This document shows, one piece after another, positions 48,984-63,384 of a stretch of DNA of 64,000 nt. The stretch comes from Colius striatus. Lineage: Eukaryota > Chordata > Aves > Coliiformes > Coliidae. Numbering within the stretch: the stretch's first letter is position 1; the number at the start of each line of letters is the position of its first letter. The DNA lies in assembly GCF_028858725.1 (NCBI RefSeq), contig NC_084765.1, positions 9,007,501 to 9,071,500 of the forward strand. The letters are read 5' to 3'. Position numbers and translations under genes: made by a program. The notes below the pieces were generated by a model. That model ran no database searches. It saw only the letters and a program-made list of their open reading frames with translations, and was not told where the DNA came from.

Positions 48984-51900
48984 CACAGATACTGTTGGAT
49001 ACAAGCTTGAATAGTCTTCTGTGGGTTTCTTTATTTACACCCATCTCCTAATGGACATGTGGATGCTTTAGTTTTTGTGTGTAACCATGAAGCTCCCTGC
49101 AGTCTGCTAACCCATGTGCTGGTGAACAAGTACCCCAGGAGTTCACATAGGCACTACTGAGGCATGGGGCCTCAAGTGTTACAACTGGTAACTAGCAGTA
49201 AATTATCATTACATGGAAAATGCCAGATGCACTCAAGTAGAATTTGCTACAAAGTGTCTCTTTTAAGCATTCTGTTTAAAATGTAACCTCATAATTCAGT
49301 ACAGAAAGGTGGATCTGTGTTTTATGCTTATTCTCTCAATCCTCTAAGGAACACCATTTGTGGAACTAAAGGTGTGCTTTTCAAAAAGGCTCCTTTTATG
49401 TGTTCCCATGGTCTGGAATCTGTGAATGTACCAGGTTCTTGAGTTTACAGTATATTTGGGCACAGCAACTGTGCTGCCATTGCTTTGAGACAGATGAAAT
49501 AGGCTTGACAAAATATTGAATTTAGATTGTTACTATATATCATGGAATGAGAATTTAACAGTTGCTGGAACTGCACAAATCTTTAAACAAGACTAAAATG
49601 GAATAAAGCATCATTTAATGTAGACTTTTAAACCACTTAAGAACTATATTAAATTAGTCTCAAAGTGAATGTCTGAAGTGTCTTACGTGCGTTATGATTG
49701 TAAATTCTTTGGCCTTAAAACCAGAAAAGACCTAGGGATTACTATGCAGAGTTCATATAAAACTGTTTTGTTTATAGTTTCTCTGCTTCTTGTTAAATAT
49801 TTTAGTATTACTAGTGACCACGTGACATATCACAAAGCAGGTGGGAATTTCAGCATTAAAAATTAACTGCTGCAGTAACAGCTGATTGTGTTTGACTGGA
49901 TGAGCTATGAGAGAATGTACTTAGTTACAGTTTCGTTTCCTAAGTGTACCCAGATAATGAACTTCTACCCAGTTAATTATCCTTTTTTTGTCCTAAAAGT
50001 CCCTTTTCTAAGTGAAGAGGAACCACTAGTGTTCTTACAGTGGTCCTAAATCAATGGTAAGCATGAGTGAAAGCCACATTTCCAGCAGTGCAAAACATGA
50101 TCTTCCTTCCAGTGGAACATTTATATTTAAATCAGGCTACTTCACCATGTATCGTTACATAGTACTATATACTGATCCATTGCATGATGGGTCTTGAAAG
50201 CTCACCAATATTTCCTGATGGTGTGTTTTCTTGGAAGCCTAGCTCTGAAGTTTTTCTAAATGTTCTAAATTTGAGAAAACAGGAAGGAGAGGAGAGAAAA
50301 AGAAATAATAGAAGAAAATGTGATAGAAGCAATTTGGCAAAGTAATGTGATTTGTCTCGTGACATATGCTGTGCTTTGACTTGTTTCATGCTCTGTGTTT
50401 TTGTAGCGGTAAACCCAGAATTTTTAGCAGAAATCGGATATTTTTTTTAGTCTTGAATGCTATTTATGCATTATTAATGTTCAGAAGTGATTGTTTCCAT
50501 TGTGTGTTAAAATCGAGGAGTTTTTTTTTCCCCCAGTGTGTGCACAGGGACTTGGATTAAACCAGTAAACCCCAGTTCCGAATTCTGACTCGGTAGAGAT
50601 TGAAAATTTTTCAAATATGCTTAAAATATGACTTTAAAGTAGTGTTAAAGTGCTCTGCTGAAACATAATCACTGCTCTCTTTATTTCACTTTTGTCTAAG
50701 ATGCAATTTACAGAGTTATCTGTGCAGAACTGAGACAGAAAATTACTGCAATATATGGCACTTCAATATACCTGAAAACGTGCCTTTACAAAAGTATCAA
50801 TAGGATTTTTCAGCAACAGTTGAGTGGGAAGAGAAACTCTTCTGAGGAATGCCAGTATATTTTTGTGCTGATAGATTTGACTATGGGGCTCAACTGTTGA
50901 GAGTCACAATGGAGATATATATAGATGAATCTTCCCATTGCCAAGTGCTATTAACACATGTTTAATTGAAAATGGACCAGTAGAGCCTGCTTGGGATAGT
51001 ATAGAAAAGCCATCATTCCCTAAGCATTCATGTCTATTTTTGCCAACTTGAAACCTTAGATGGATACATTTTCTGTGTGGTAGTCAGTCAAACGTTGTAG
51101 GACCTAGTCCTCTGCTATGCTGCAGCTCTTTTTCAAAGAGTTGATGATGCAAGGAAGCTCTGAACTGGATGATCTGGTCCTTTCAGAGTTCCTCAGACAC
51201 ATAGAAGCAACTCACAGCACATAAGAAATGTCAAAGTGTCTTTCTTAATGTGCAGTTATTTCTGAATGCCAGACATTTATGAATACTAGAGAGTGCCTCC
51301 ACTTGGAGCTAGTGGAAGAGAGGTGTACACAGCTTGCATGGATTTTTTTCTAAACCAGACCTATTTTTTTTTTAATATTCTGTGGTTGCTTTGTCTGGGA
51401 ATCAACCTTATGATCTTTGACAGCTGTAGTGGCTGTCAGTAGAGGAAGGAAAGTTTTCTCTGCATGAAGATCTAATAGAATCTTAAAATAGCTTTGCAGT
51501 GAGTAGGGCTAGTTTAGTTCTCTTTCTTAAAATTATGTGGTGTGATCAGATTTTGGTGTTTTCTTTCACCGTTGTAGTGGTCAATAAAGCTTAACAGAGA
51601 CACCTTTAAACTACATTGGCTAGAAGTGATTAAAAAGAATTGTCTTATGGCCTTAGACTTAGAGTATTCATGGAAGAAAGGCGATATTCCTGTTATAATA
51701 GTAGGGCCTGTATTTTTGCATGTTAAGTTTTCCAAGATTTCAAGGTAGTCTACTGACATACTGTGAAGTTTAACCCTTGGAAGCATTCCTCACCTATATG
51801 GACTGTCCACACCTTGATCATTCTGTGTGATCATGACAGAGGAAATAGAGGACTACTCTAGAGAAGGTATGATTGTGTTTGGAAGTTGCATGTTAACCTT

Positions 51901-54900
51901 CCAAAGCATTAATGTAATTTATTTAGTTCCAGTTATCTAAGACTCTTTCATCTGTTGGCTTCAGTAGCTTCCTTTGCACTAAGTGGCTGAATATCTCTTT
52001 CCTTCTGTGTCTAATGCTAAGTATGCTGTCTCTTTTTCATTTCATTGTGATCTGTCAGTAGAGTTACCAGCTGCATTGCTTTTCACTGGTTTAAATATGA
52101 TCCACTATATTAATTTGACAAATATTAATGTACGAATGTAAGTGCTATGAAGTATCTGCTTTTTCAAGTGTAGCTGAAGGGAACATTGGATTTTTTTTTT
52201 CCCATAAAGTAATTAAGAGAGGAATTGGTGAGAGAGAATTATTTTGTTAAACAATGATGCTAGCTGATGAGGCATTTACTGGGGGCAAAATTTTCATTTT
52301 AAAAGGTCCTGTATTGATTTGGAAGTGTTACTTGAATGTTAGAGGAAAGGCATAAGTTTGGAGTATTTCTGTAAGTAACCTTTATTCAGTTTCACAGAAT
52401 GTGGATAAGTTGACCTATTTCATTTGCTAATCAGTTATGACAAACATAGCAATAATATAATGTGAACATATGTATTTTCTTTACCTATCAGTGTACTCTT
52501 TTTATCGCTGATAATAACTGTAAGGAGAGTGTTCACAGTGATTTTTTCTGTTAAGTATAAAATAGTTTTAGGTTTTTATGCAAAAACATAGTACTCAAGT
52601 TTCTTACAATCTATATTTTCTTCTAAATGAGTTTAATGCAAAAAGTTATAGTTCTTCCAGAACTTGGGCTGGAAAAAGTATTTCAGCATATGGCAAGGAA
52701 TGTTTGAAACTGCCAAGAATGTACAAATGTCTCTGGATGAATTAATAAACAGTAACTTCATCTAAGTATTGGTAATACATTCTTTGTGCAAGCTAAGGGA
52801 AGAGAGCTAGTTACACATGAGCAATAACCAGAAAGGGCATAATAGAGCTAGAGCTACGTGATATCATACAGCCTGCAGATGGGAATGACTCCAAAGATGT
52901 CAGCACCTGTTTGAAGTATTACCTCCCTCCACCAAATATGCAATCAGGGTGAGTGTTAACCATGTTGTCTTGGAACTAATGGCCCTCTAAGTCTGATTGT
53001 TTCCGAAATATAGATATTAATCGAAGAATGAAGTCATTAGGATTGAGTGCATTTTATGCTGGGAAAGGATTATTTGGTCATGTGTCTACAAAACATTATT
53101 TCTAATCTGCTTCTAAGGATACTGGTTTTATTTGTTTGTTTGTTTAAATTACCACAAGTAGAGCAAATGTGCTCAGACACAGAATTGTGATATTTGCAAA
53201 TTTCATTTTGTTTCAAGACTTTTCTTTCTCTGTCTTTTAGGCATTATCAGTTAGTCATGATTAAGAATTGAAGACAAATTATCTTACTGGAAATGCTTCG
53301 TGTAGATTTCTGAAGCCATTCTTTCCTCACCATGTAAAGAAAGATTTCCTCTTTCATTGTCTTTTGCAAAAATGACGTGAATTTCTTTGTAGTATTCCTG
53401 TGCAGGCATGTTCCATACTGCATCTCTTTTTCTTCACTCTGAAACTCTCTCATATTTCTGCAGCACGAGAATGACAGGTGTGTGAATTGGCATGCTGAGG
53501 AAATTGTTCTCTTTTAAAATCTGGTCCTAATTCCTTTCTTTCCAGGCCAGCCCAAACACTAGGATGGGGAACAGCATGGAGTAATAAATGTAGGAAAAAT
53601 TGATTCTTGGGAATGAGGAAATTTTTGTTGCATGCCCATACTCAGCTGGACACCCTGATGAGGCTGTAAAGATTTGTAGTTTATCATTTCAGCTCTTGGC
53701 CTGAAAGGCAAAGTATATGTTCTTTACTGTTTTCAGAGGCTAATGGGTTTTGAAACCAAAATTATCTAAAAGTTACTGTTGAAAAGGAAGAGAGGTGTTA
53801 TGCTTCAGGGATCTGGACCTGTCGCAGACCCAAGAACTTCCCATCTTCTTATATTCCCTTGCCTTCCTAGGCAATGCAGTGCCAATATAATAACATTATT
53901 CACAGTTTGCATTTGTACTTCTCTGAAAGGTCACAAAACCCCGTGTTTTAGCACAAATTTAACTGAATAAAAAGTAAAATTGCTAAAATAACAGTAACAA
54001 ATAAAATTTTTATAATGTTCTTAGGGCCTCAGCTGGCTGGGAGAAAGAGGGAAAAGAGGTGGAAAAGGAAACAATTCTGTCCTTCCTCAGCTTCAGTGTT
54101 GGTAGGAGAAGAGGGAATATACCAGACAGATTGCCCTTCCCTCTGCGGTTCAAAGAGAATCTTGCCTCCTCGTTGGTCTGGCATGGAGGGACGTAAGAAG
54201 TGTAACTGATTGTTCAAAGCGTTCTGTTCCTTTCAGTCTCAAAGCTGTTACAGCAATTCAGTTTACTGTTTGAAACAGATTTAGAATCTCGTTGGAAGTA
54301 TTTGACATTCTAACTAATAAAGTAATGAGTTGCATAGTTGAGTGAGTTTTTTTATGTACTGTGTCAGCAGCCATTCATGTTGCTAGAACCTTTGTTCTGA
54401 AGATGAAGTCTGTATTTCTATCAACAGTAGCAGTAGTCAGCAGTTCTCTGTACAAGTACAGACTAATGGGTTTTCTTACAGCTTGTGGATCATATAAAAT
54501 TTGTTAATTTAAGATGTTTTAGTGTCCTACATTGCATTTATATTGTGTGTTTACTTTTAAAGACATTGGAGAAAATAAAGAATTGTGAGGGATAAGGAAG
54601 TAACAGCTATATCATTCTCTGTGTGGTAACGATTGAGGGTGGTGGTATTGCAGTGACACTGAGGGACTTTTGCTTGTTTATGCTTGTTTGTTTTTCAGTT
54701 CTTCATTGAACTAGAAGTTAGTTCTCAGTGAAGAGCTACACACAGAAATGGATTTCCTAAAAATAAGGAAAAAAAATAACAGTGGTATTCTGATGAAGCA
54801 ATCCTCAGATTGCAACATATTTTCCTTATTCTCACTGTGCCCAGAGAAGCTAACCTGCTTTTCCAGTGACGTGGAAAAGTATTCTAAACAAATCTGGGGC

Positions 54901-57900
54901 AATTGATTTGCAGTCAAGTCAGTTGGTGTTTGAAACTTTTTCAGGCCAAAGCTCAAGCAGGATGTAGAGTTCAGCATGCAGGTGACAGGCTGAAAGTGAA
55001 CATGTGACTGTCTGGAATGTATGTTGTCAACATTAGTGGCTGATAAGGTGCAGAAAATTCTGACACGTTTACCTTGTGATCAGGAAGAATGACTAACAGA
55101 ATCAAGAAGCCTTTGCATGAAATCCAGGACAAATGACAAGGCAGAAATAAGGTATGTTTGTCATTTTAAATACTTTTAAGTGGAGAAATGGATACTCACG
55201 TAGCTGCAGATGCTACACTGAGGCACTAATAAGTGGAGTAATGTCGTTTTTCTGTAGGGTTTTTTAATGAAAAACAAAATAAGAGGTGATGTGTGGTGGA
55301 ATGTTTCAGTAGTTATGTTTCTCCCTTCCCTAAATAAGCCTGAAATGAGAGTCTTAGAGCCTGTGTTTTGAAATGGATGAAATGTGGAACTTGAGACTCC
55401 ATAGTGGTGGTGCTAGGAGGATACGCAGCACTTTAAGATAAAATTTGATGTATTTGCTGTTCACCATAATTAGATAAGTAGTTTTCTGGGGAGAAAAAAA
55501 AAAAACAACTTTAAGCTGTACCCTTAGTCAGTCTTCAGTTTGTCAGCCATGACAGAGGCTGTCATGCATAGACAAATGTACTGTATTAAGTCTATCTTAA
55601 TTTTTCTGTTTTTTTTTTTAAGAGGACCATTGACAGTGTACTAAAGCATTTGACAGGTGATGTGAGCTATTCAAGAAATAGCTATTCTGATCAACTTTAA
55701 GACAGAACATACTTATTCTGTGCTGATTGTAGAAGGTTTTATGCTATGTACAGAACATGTGATCTGTCTTTTAGCATGATTGACTCTTGGAAACTGACAG
55801 TTGTTTTGCCTTGTCACATTTACCAGTGATTTTAGATATCCTTGTGCCTTTAGAAGACTTGTGGCACTAATTTTCTAAAAACCATTGATATTTTTCTTAT
55901 CATGTGACTTCAAATAACAGGTAATAAATGAAGAAAGTTGGAAGCCTAGGTTTGTTTCTTTCCCTCTTACTTTGTATTGTGAAAGATTCTAAAAAGAGGT
56001 CTGTCAGGTCACAAGGATCAAGAACGGTTGAAACAATGAAAGTCTACATCCCTTGCAGAAGCTCCTTCATCTATCTGTGACTTCCACAGTTTGGAATGTG
56101 GGTAGATGCCTAAGTGAAGCAGATCTCTGTAAGAACTTCTTTTCAAGGCATTACACAGCTTCAGACTTTGAATTCTTTGCATATGTCATTATTATGATAG
56201 ACAACATTGACACTGCCTCTTCTGGTTTACTTCACCTTAAATGCAGGAGTGCATTTGGCCATAGAAACCGAAGAAAATGGGGAGATGAGTAAATGTTTTG
56301 AGTTCATTACAAAAATTCCATGGAAACAGCTGCATTTTGGTCTTACTAGGCATTGCCCACACAGCTGTCCTTGTATATGTAACAATAAGTTGCCCAGTCT
56401 AAGGCCAAAGCCACTTTTAACTAGTAGGAATATTGGAAACAGGAATTTATTGGGAAAAAATAGAACTTAATCATAACTACTGTGTGGAGGCACTAGAGGA
56501 CACCACAGTAACAGGCAACACTTTTAAACTTCTCCTGTTGCCAGAGCGTTGTTTTGCATATGCATTTATCCTGCCTGGTGTTGCAAGTTTCAAAAATTGC
56601 TGTGCTATGAGACTTCAGCTGCAGCAGCAACAGACAAAAATCTTAGAAGGGTATCATCATCTTCTGTTAAGATGGAAAATTGCCTCTTTGGCAATAGCAG
56701 TGTTTATGGGATAATTAACTTATCCACAGGATCGTCCCTGAATTCCTCCACTTTTATAATGTCTTTTGAGAGGACAGGCAAGTAATTCAAAGAGCAGAAC
56801 TTATTTTTAGGTTTAGTCTGAGCCTGAAATAAACTGAGAAGGCTGCGTAGTGTTACGATAAAGAGGGAGTAAAACAGAGACAGGAAATAGGGGGTCTTTA
56901 GTAATGAGTTCCAGCCACTCTTGAAACAGAAAGCCAGAGAAAGCATTACTTGGAAATAGTTTCTCAGTGACAGCTTAATAATTTTTAGCTTGTTATTCAA
57001 TATTAAAAGAGAACAGTTTCTGCAGATTTATACTATTCTTGAAAGATCTTTTTTAAAGATCATTTAGCAAGTTATATTTTTGACATTTTTAGAGTCGCAT
57101 TGTTCTTGATGGTAACTGATCTGCTGTTTAAAAAAAACCAGATGTTTGGGGGAGAGTCCAAAGTTTACACAGTTGTGTGTTATATATACATCTGTGTGAA
57201 GCATTCCGGGTAAGGCTGCGGGACAGAGGCAGAAGATTTAGCTTAAAATGTGAACACACTCTCAAGATTTTAGAAGTTGAGGGTTGAAAGGGGAAGAAGT
57301 CACAGCTATATCCTGTAAAACAAAGCAGAGTGCTTGCTTCCAAAAGTTTCTTTTAATCCTGGGAATGTGACTGCTGAGATGGGCCCAAAGCATGGATGGT
57401 GAGATTGATATTTACAAGCACTTCACGTGGCTAAAGAGGGTAAGTGATTTGCTGGGCTTTGTTTTCTCTTTGTAAATGAACATGAGCAAGTCTTAGTCAG
57501 AATTCTCAGCTTTGGGAAACATATTGAGTGCCTCAGACATAAAATACTGTAAGTTTCTTCAGGAGAAATGAATTAAAGATGTTTCTTCATGTAGGAGAAG
57601 GAGGTTTAGGGAGGGGGGAGAGAATCAGCTGTCTTTGTCTTTAAAACTGAAACTCTGGAATCGAACTTTGAACAAATGGCAATAGATTCTAGCAAGTGGT
57701 CAGGCTCTCCTGAGACTGTAATACAAAACAGCAAATCCTGCATGGGAATGTGTGGACAAAAAAAGGAGAATATGTTGTTTACCATGTTATGCTTTAAATG
57801 AAAAATCATGTGTACTAGTTGTTCACTTCATTCTTCATCGAGGTAGCTCTGTGAGACATTTTGGGATGCCTTTGTTTTGGATAAAAACAGTGGTACTTTT

Positions 57901-59289
57901 TTTCCTGTTATTCTAACAAAATTATATTTTAAAAAGACAGTGCTATAAAAGTCTTAATTTTGTGATGAACTGTCTGAACATGAATTAACTGGATGAGATT
58001 GTTTTTGTCTTCCTATAAAAGAAAAAACTCGGTTTGTGCAGTTGTCTCATCATCTTGGAAAAATCACTTCATTTTTGTCAGCTTTTAGACTTTTTTAGGT
58101 TCTAAGTATTTCTTTTTCAGTGTTTGAAAAATCCATTGATGGGATGCAAATAGATCATTCACACTAGACTGGGGTTTTTTATTACAATATTAATTATATA
58201 TTATGAAAACATTTCACCCTTTCGATATAATTTTTAAATCTGTTTTAACCTGTGTGTACTTTTCTTGAAAATTCTATGCACACCATTTATTATTGATGTT
58301 AGTGCTTCTGTATGATACTGGAGTAAAAACACACATGTATATATATGCACATGCACTGTATTTACTAGCTATGTAAACAAAAAATTTAGGCAAATACCTG
58401 TTTGAAACATGATTAAGAACTTTAATTTGGGTAGTTTCTTGAATGAATATGAAATATTCATGTTATAATGCCAGTCTTCAACAAAAGCTTGACAATGTTG
58501 AAGTTAATTTAGAAAATATTTACATTAGCTTCTGAAAACTGCTACATTTCTAAAGTGTGGATGAGGAGGGGATTAAATGGGGAGTGAGTGGGATAGTGAA
58601 GGAAGAGAGACAACAGGAAGTAGCAGTTGGTAACATTATACTGTTATTTTAACCTGTGTTCTGTGCAGTAATAGCTGAATAACTCTAGCGGTTTTGGAGA
58701 TCACGTATTAATTTGTTATTTAAATGAGGTTGTGAATACGGTTTGTCTGCCATCCCTGCCTCCTGGTTTAAATTTAACTTCTAAACAAATAGATTTGCTA
58801 ACAAAAGGCAAAGGAGTGCTCTCACCAGGTTTTGTGGCATTAAGGATACACTGAGGACAATAACATAAAGAGAAAGGGCTCAATAAATAGGTTCAATGAA
58901 GAAACTCTCACACCGAAGTGTTCTCAGGGTTTAACACAGAGTATCTTGAGGATGATTTTCAAGTACTGTGTCCAAAAAGTATACTGTGTTCAAGTTTGGA
59001 ACAGGCTTTTACAGAAATTAATAATGCTATTTATGTTGTTGAGTGTAATTCCTTTTATGTAGTCTGCATAAAGGAAAATATCAATACTGTTGTTTTTCCT
59101 TTAAGGGGGTGAACACATGTGGAGGAAGGGAAGAGAACTGAAAGTGATCTTGCATTGTTCCTAGGAGAACTTAAGCAGTCTGCTCTTAAATTCCTTTGAA
59201 ACAATCTAAGTTGCTTATTTAATTCTCATGTTCAAGAATCCTTGTGTCTCATGTCTGGTACAGACTGTGATAGAATATAAAGATTTTAG

Positions 59290-59590
59290 GCTTTACAATC
59301 GTAAACTGCTGTTCTTTGGCTGATCATGAAAGTATGAGTACCCTCCAGAGTAACAAATGGCGCTTAACTGCAGCAGACTTCGAAAAACCCATGGGCAAGT
59401 ATGCCAAAGCTGGCTCGAATTTCATCATTAGCAGAAATCACTTCAGAGACCAGAATCGGTTTTGATGTTGCAGTGGCTGGTTAAGCAAGATTTCCATGGT
59501 ATCTGTGGCTTGGACTGGGTTAGGACAGCAGACAAATACAAAAATCATGAGACCCAGGCAGGCAAAGTGACAGATACAGCTACTATTTTC
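59290..59590. other. Unexplained CpG-bearing segment in intron 3
   Basis: This segment keeps several CpG dinucleotides (GGCGCT, TTCGAA, CTCGAA, ATCGGT) in an otherwise CpG-poor intron. On the plus strand a frame open from about 59278 ends at a TGA near 59466. Its second half is protein-like in composition (SNKWRLTAADFEKPMGKYAK, then AGSNFIISRNHF), but I recognise no family. A possible acceptor (CATGTCTGGTACAG) precedes it, though no donor fits the frame. It could be an eroded processed pseudogene, an ancient repeat, a conserved non-coding element or chance. Confidence 0.2.
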
Positions 59591-62382
59591 AGATGCTTAG
59601 AAGAGAGGATCAGATTTTTAAGCAGTAGTGTTCTAACATAATGTAAACATTATGCAACAGCAGCCGGGACAAAGCAATATTTTGATCAAATTTAAACAGG
59701 GTGTCACTACACTTCAAGCCTTTTGGCTTGATGTTAAAATGACCTGTGAAAATGCTGTGCCAAGAATGCCAAGAATGGCTATAGACAAGGTGTAAGAGCA
59801 GATGAACAAAGCCAAAAAAAACCATTTCCCTTTGTCTCAGTTATATATGAAGCACAATTAATACGTTTTCCTTTGTTTGCTTTTGTCTGTTTTCCTGTTG
59901 CTTTATTCTTACCTTTCTATGTGGCCTTAGTTGGAACACACTATTCCAAGCAAAAATGACACAACCCCCCATTGTGGTACGTAATAGTGTAGGTATATCC
60001 ACAAATTGTTAGCAAGCATCACAAACATAAATGATAACATTTAATACAAACAGTATTATTGACTATCTAAGAAAACTTTAAATTAACCGAGCTATTTGAA
60101 CTGCAGTGAATGAAATGCAGCAAAATGGAAAGTCTGTTGCAGCTGGAAAACTTTGTACAGTGGTAAGATGTCTAATTTTGAAAGGCAGGTGCCTTCATAC
60201 AAAGTGGAGGTGTCTACTCGCTCTTGTAGCTTGTTTAGACTCAGCTTTTGAAGTGCATACAACACAGCTGATGGCTTACCTGAAAGAAATGCATATTATT
60301 CTTATGTTTTACTTCTTTTCTTCTGGAAAATCTGTATTCTTCTGTTCATAACCTATATTAGCAAGAGGTGGAGTGATCAAACCTACACTGTAGCTATTAA
60401 GTTCATAATATTGAGAGTGAATCTTATGACTTTTATAAGGGTGTTGCCCTTTAAGTAATGTAACTGTCTGGAGAAGAAACTGGGTATTAGTATTAGGAAA
60501 AGTTATTCTGATAAAATATAAATATTTGGTGAGAATTATTGTCTTGTAAGGACTTGAGAAATTTACGTAGCTCAGTCTGTACTTAATTTCAGACTATATG
60601 CTGTTAGCTTGTTCAAAGTGACTGGCACTTACTCAAGAAGGAAAAACAGCAAATAGAAAATCCTGCTGTTGATTTATTAATTACCTTGAGATGAAAGGCA
60701 AGAATTACAGATTCAGAAATCATGTTCCACCCTACTCCTCCTCCTCAAGTACACTAAGTGAATGCACATGTATTCAGATGGGTGTGTATCTGGGGTAGCA
60801 CTAACACACCAACAGATTAAATTGGTATTGTGTCCGTACTCAGATGCCAAAATAAAGATGTTTACTATGTAGGCCACTCACTCATCACTACACAATAGCA
60901 ATTACTGTGATTCATAACATCAATTCTGCTGACCCAAAAGAGTACTAAAGAGATGGAAAGTCTGTACTCTCCTAAGTATTACCAACTTGAAATAGGCTGA
61001 GAAAAGTCTATATTATACATTTTATTGTCTTGAAATATAACACTACAGTCTGTGGGAGAACTGGCTAGTTGAACTCTGCTGGCTATACTCCTTGTTTTCG
61101 GCTTCTAAACTGCAACAAAAGACAACACATCAAGCATGTCCCTAATCTTCCCCATTAATGCAACTACTATAGTTGCCACAGGCATCTTATTCAATTATCA
61201 GTGGTACTGAAGGTGATTCATATGACTAAATAAGAAGAGAGGAGGGTTATGACATAATCTATCACCTAAAAGAGGTGGGTAACTTGTTGAAAAACCTTAC
61301 AAATCACCACTTCAACTGCCTGCCAGTTGTTTTTTTTTTCCCAGCTCCTCCACTCTCCACAGCCCAATATGAGACTCATGGTATTATTGTCAAATTTCTG
61401 CCTAGCAGCTTGGTGATCAACTTCAGAAGATGGTATTTTTTGTCTTAAAATTAACTATGTTGAGCTGAAACAACAATATGAGGAGAACTTAAACTGGCCT
61501 GTATTCAATGTTATGGTCTTGTGCATGTGCTCACTTTTACAACCTGTTAAGATTCAGCTAGCAGTTCTGTTACAGGAGCTTCAGAACAGAACAACTGTAC
61601 AGAAGTGCTATAGAATGTCTGTTGTTCTGTCATTCTGAAAATAAGCTGCATTATTAATTCTCTCCTATTAAATTAATATACAAGAAAGCACAACATTCCA
61701 TGCTTACCAGCCTCTGGGAAGACTCTTGAAAATGAAGATAGCCAAGGTGATCAAAGATTTCTTCCCTTTATTGCCATACTGTTTTATAGTTTTGGTGGTT
61801 ATCCCCATTTTAAATTAAAGCTGTTGAATCGTACCCTGAAGTCTGATTTATTTATGTCATATATTCTGGAGAAATATTTAAGCCTTTTTCTTGGAAAAGA
61901 ACTCTGCAATGACTCGGTCATGTAAGTGATACTCAGACAGTCAAGTTTCCAGCAGCTACCAGTATTGTGTCCAGATTAGAGTAAGTAGCATATTCCAGAG
62001 GGATATTTGGAAATTAATAATGAAGCAGCTGAAGGATGTGATGGAATGCAAAAGCCTTTCTTTTTTCATTTGTTTTTCTAGAACTGGGAGAAACAATTGA
62101 CTTGTAATTGTTTTAGGAAGCATTTTGTTTTATCATCTGATGCAATCTGATGGACATTAAACTACATTCAAAATCTCTATGGAGAATGTAATATAGATGC
62201 TTCAAGAAATTGCTTTGCAAAGTATTTATGGTATGCACTTGACTTTTCATCTGCCATGGTACTATCATCAACATAGTTACAACCACCTTGCCTTAGCATG
62301 TCTGTCTTTCTAATTTGTTACTATGTGTTGTCACACACTTTTTAACATCTTTTATGGAATTACTGTCATTTGTTCCTTACAA

Positions 62383-62426
62383 ATGTGAGTAACATATTTA
62401 GCTTATGTGAGTAACATATTTAGTGG
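62383..62426. repeat. Tandem duplication of a 22-bp unit
   Basis: ATGTGAGTAACATATTTAG occurs twice, at 62383 and 62405, separated by three further bases. The shared part of the units is identical, indicating a recent duplication. Confidence 0.9.
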
Positions 62427-63384
62427 AGCCTGGGTTATTGTTTTTGATCTTTAAGGCTGCATCTTGTGAATTAATATCCTCTGGAAAATCTTGGTGATTC
62501 AGCCTTTTCCTCATGTGGTTACTGTTGTTTGTGAGCTCTCACACCAGCTTGAGTCTCCAGTAGTCTTATGACTTTAGTGTTATAGGTCCTATATTCAGTT
62601 GCTGCTGATACGTGTGGTATCTAAGTATACTTGCCCAGTTCCCTCTAAGTACTGACGTTCACAACTGCAGAATGCACTCCAACCATCCACAGATGGCCTT
62701 GGTTCATGTTACGTTGTTTTATCTTGTCTTTATGCATGCCACAAAGATTTCCCAAGTCTTAAACAACTGCTGTGTGTCAGTCAGCCACTTTTATTTAGCA
62801 AGTCACTTTCTGCCTACTGTACTTTCCTGTACTTGTCTGAGCACAGTCTGTCTGACCCCCAGGACTGGGATTTTTTTTTTCTTCTCACTTTTTTTCACAT
62901 GGATGTGATTCACTAGGTTTTAATGTGGGTATTGAGTAGTGGACTTCCAGCAGAGGAACTTTAACAGTCACTTGGTGCAGCAGATATCTTTGGAGGCTAT
63001 ACATTTGGTAAATATGAGTGTAGTAAAATGTCTTATTTGTGATTTGATGTTGAATTAATTCTTAATTACTGATTATAATATATTTAATTCAGTTCAATCT
63101 TGTTGTACTTACTATAAGCTGTTCAAAAGGTAGTGAGAAAAGTGTATTCTGAGTAGAATTAACATACTTTTCTTTTGACAGTGAATGCTGATAAGTGAGA
63201 TTCTGCACTTTCTTTTCTTCAATGTTCTTGTTGACCCTCTGGAACGAGAAAAAGGACCAAGCTTAGTCAATTTATAAGTGATTCTAGTTAGGGGCCTTGT
63301 AGACATGCAGAATGACATAATTAAAACATAAGAAGAGCTTGATGCATAGGGAAACAGTATAATAGGATGCAATTCAGTATAGAC

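Noticed and set aside
51160..51190. CR1-like phrase CTGGATGATCTGGTCC
   Set aside because: It is too short, and the usual tail (CCCTTCCAACCC and terminal repeats) is absent.
53227..53270. Possible next PPFIBP2 exon after TCTCTGTCTTTTAG
   Set aside because: The frame following in phase 0 stops after seven codons and does not resemble liprin-beta sequence.
57370..57440. Donor-like AGAGG|GTAAGTG at about 57439
   Set aside because: No coding frame or acceptor precedes it, and isolated GTAAGT matches are frequent by chance.
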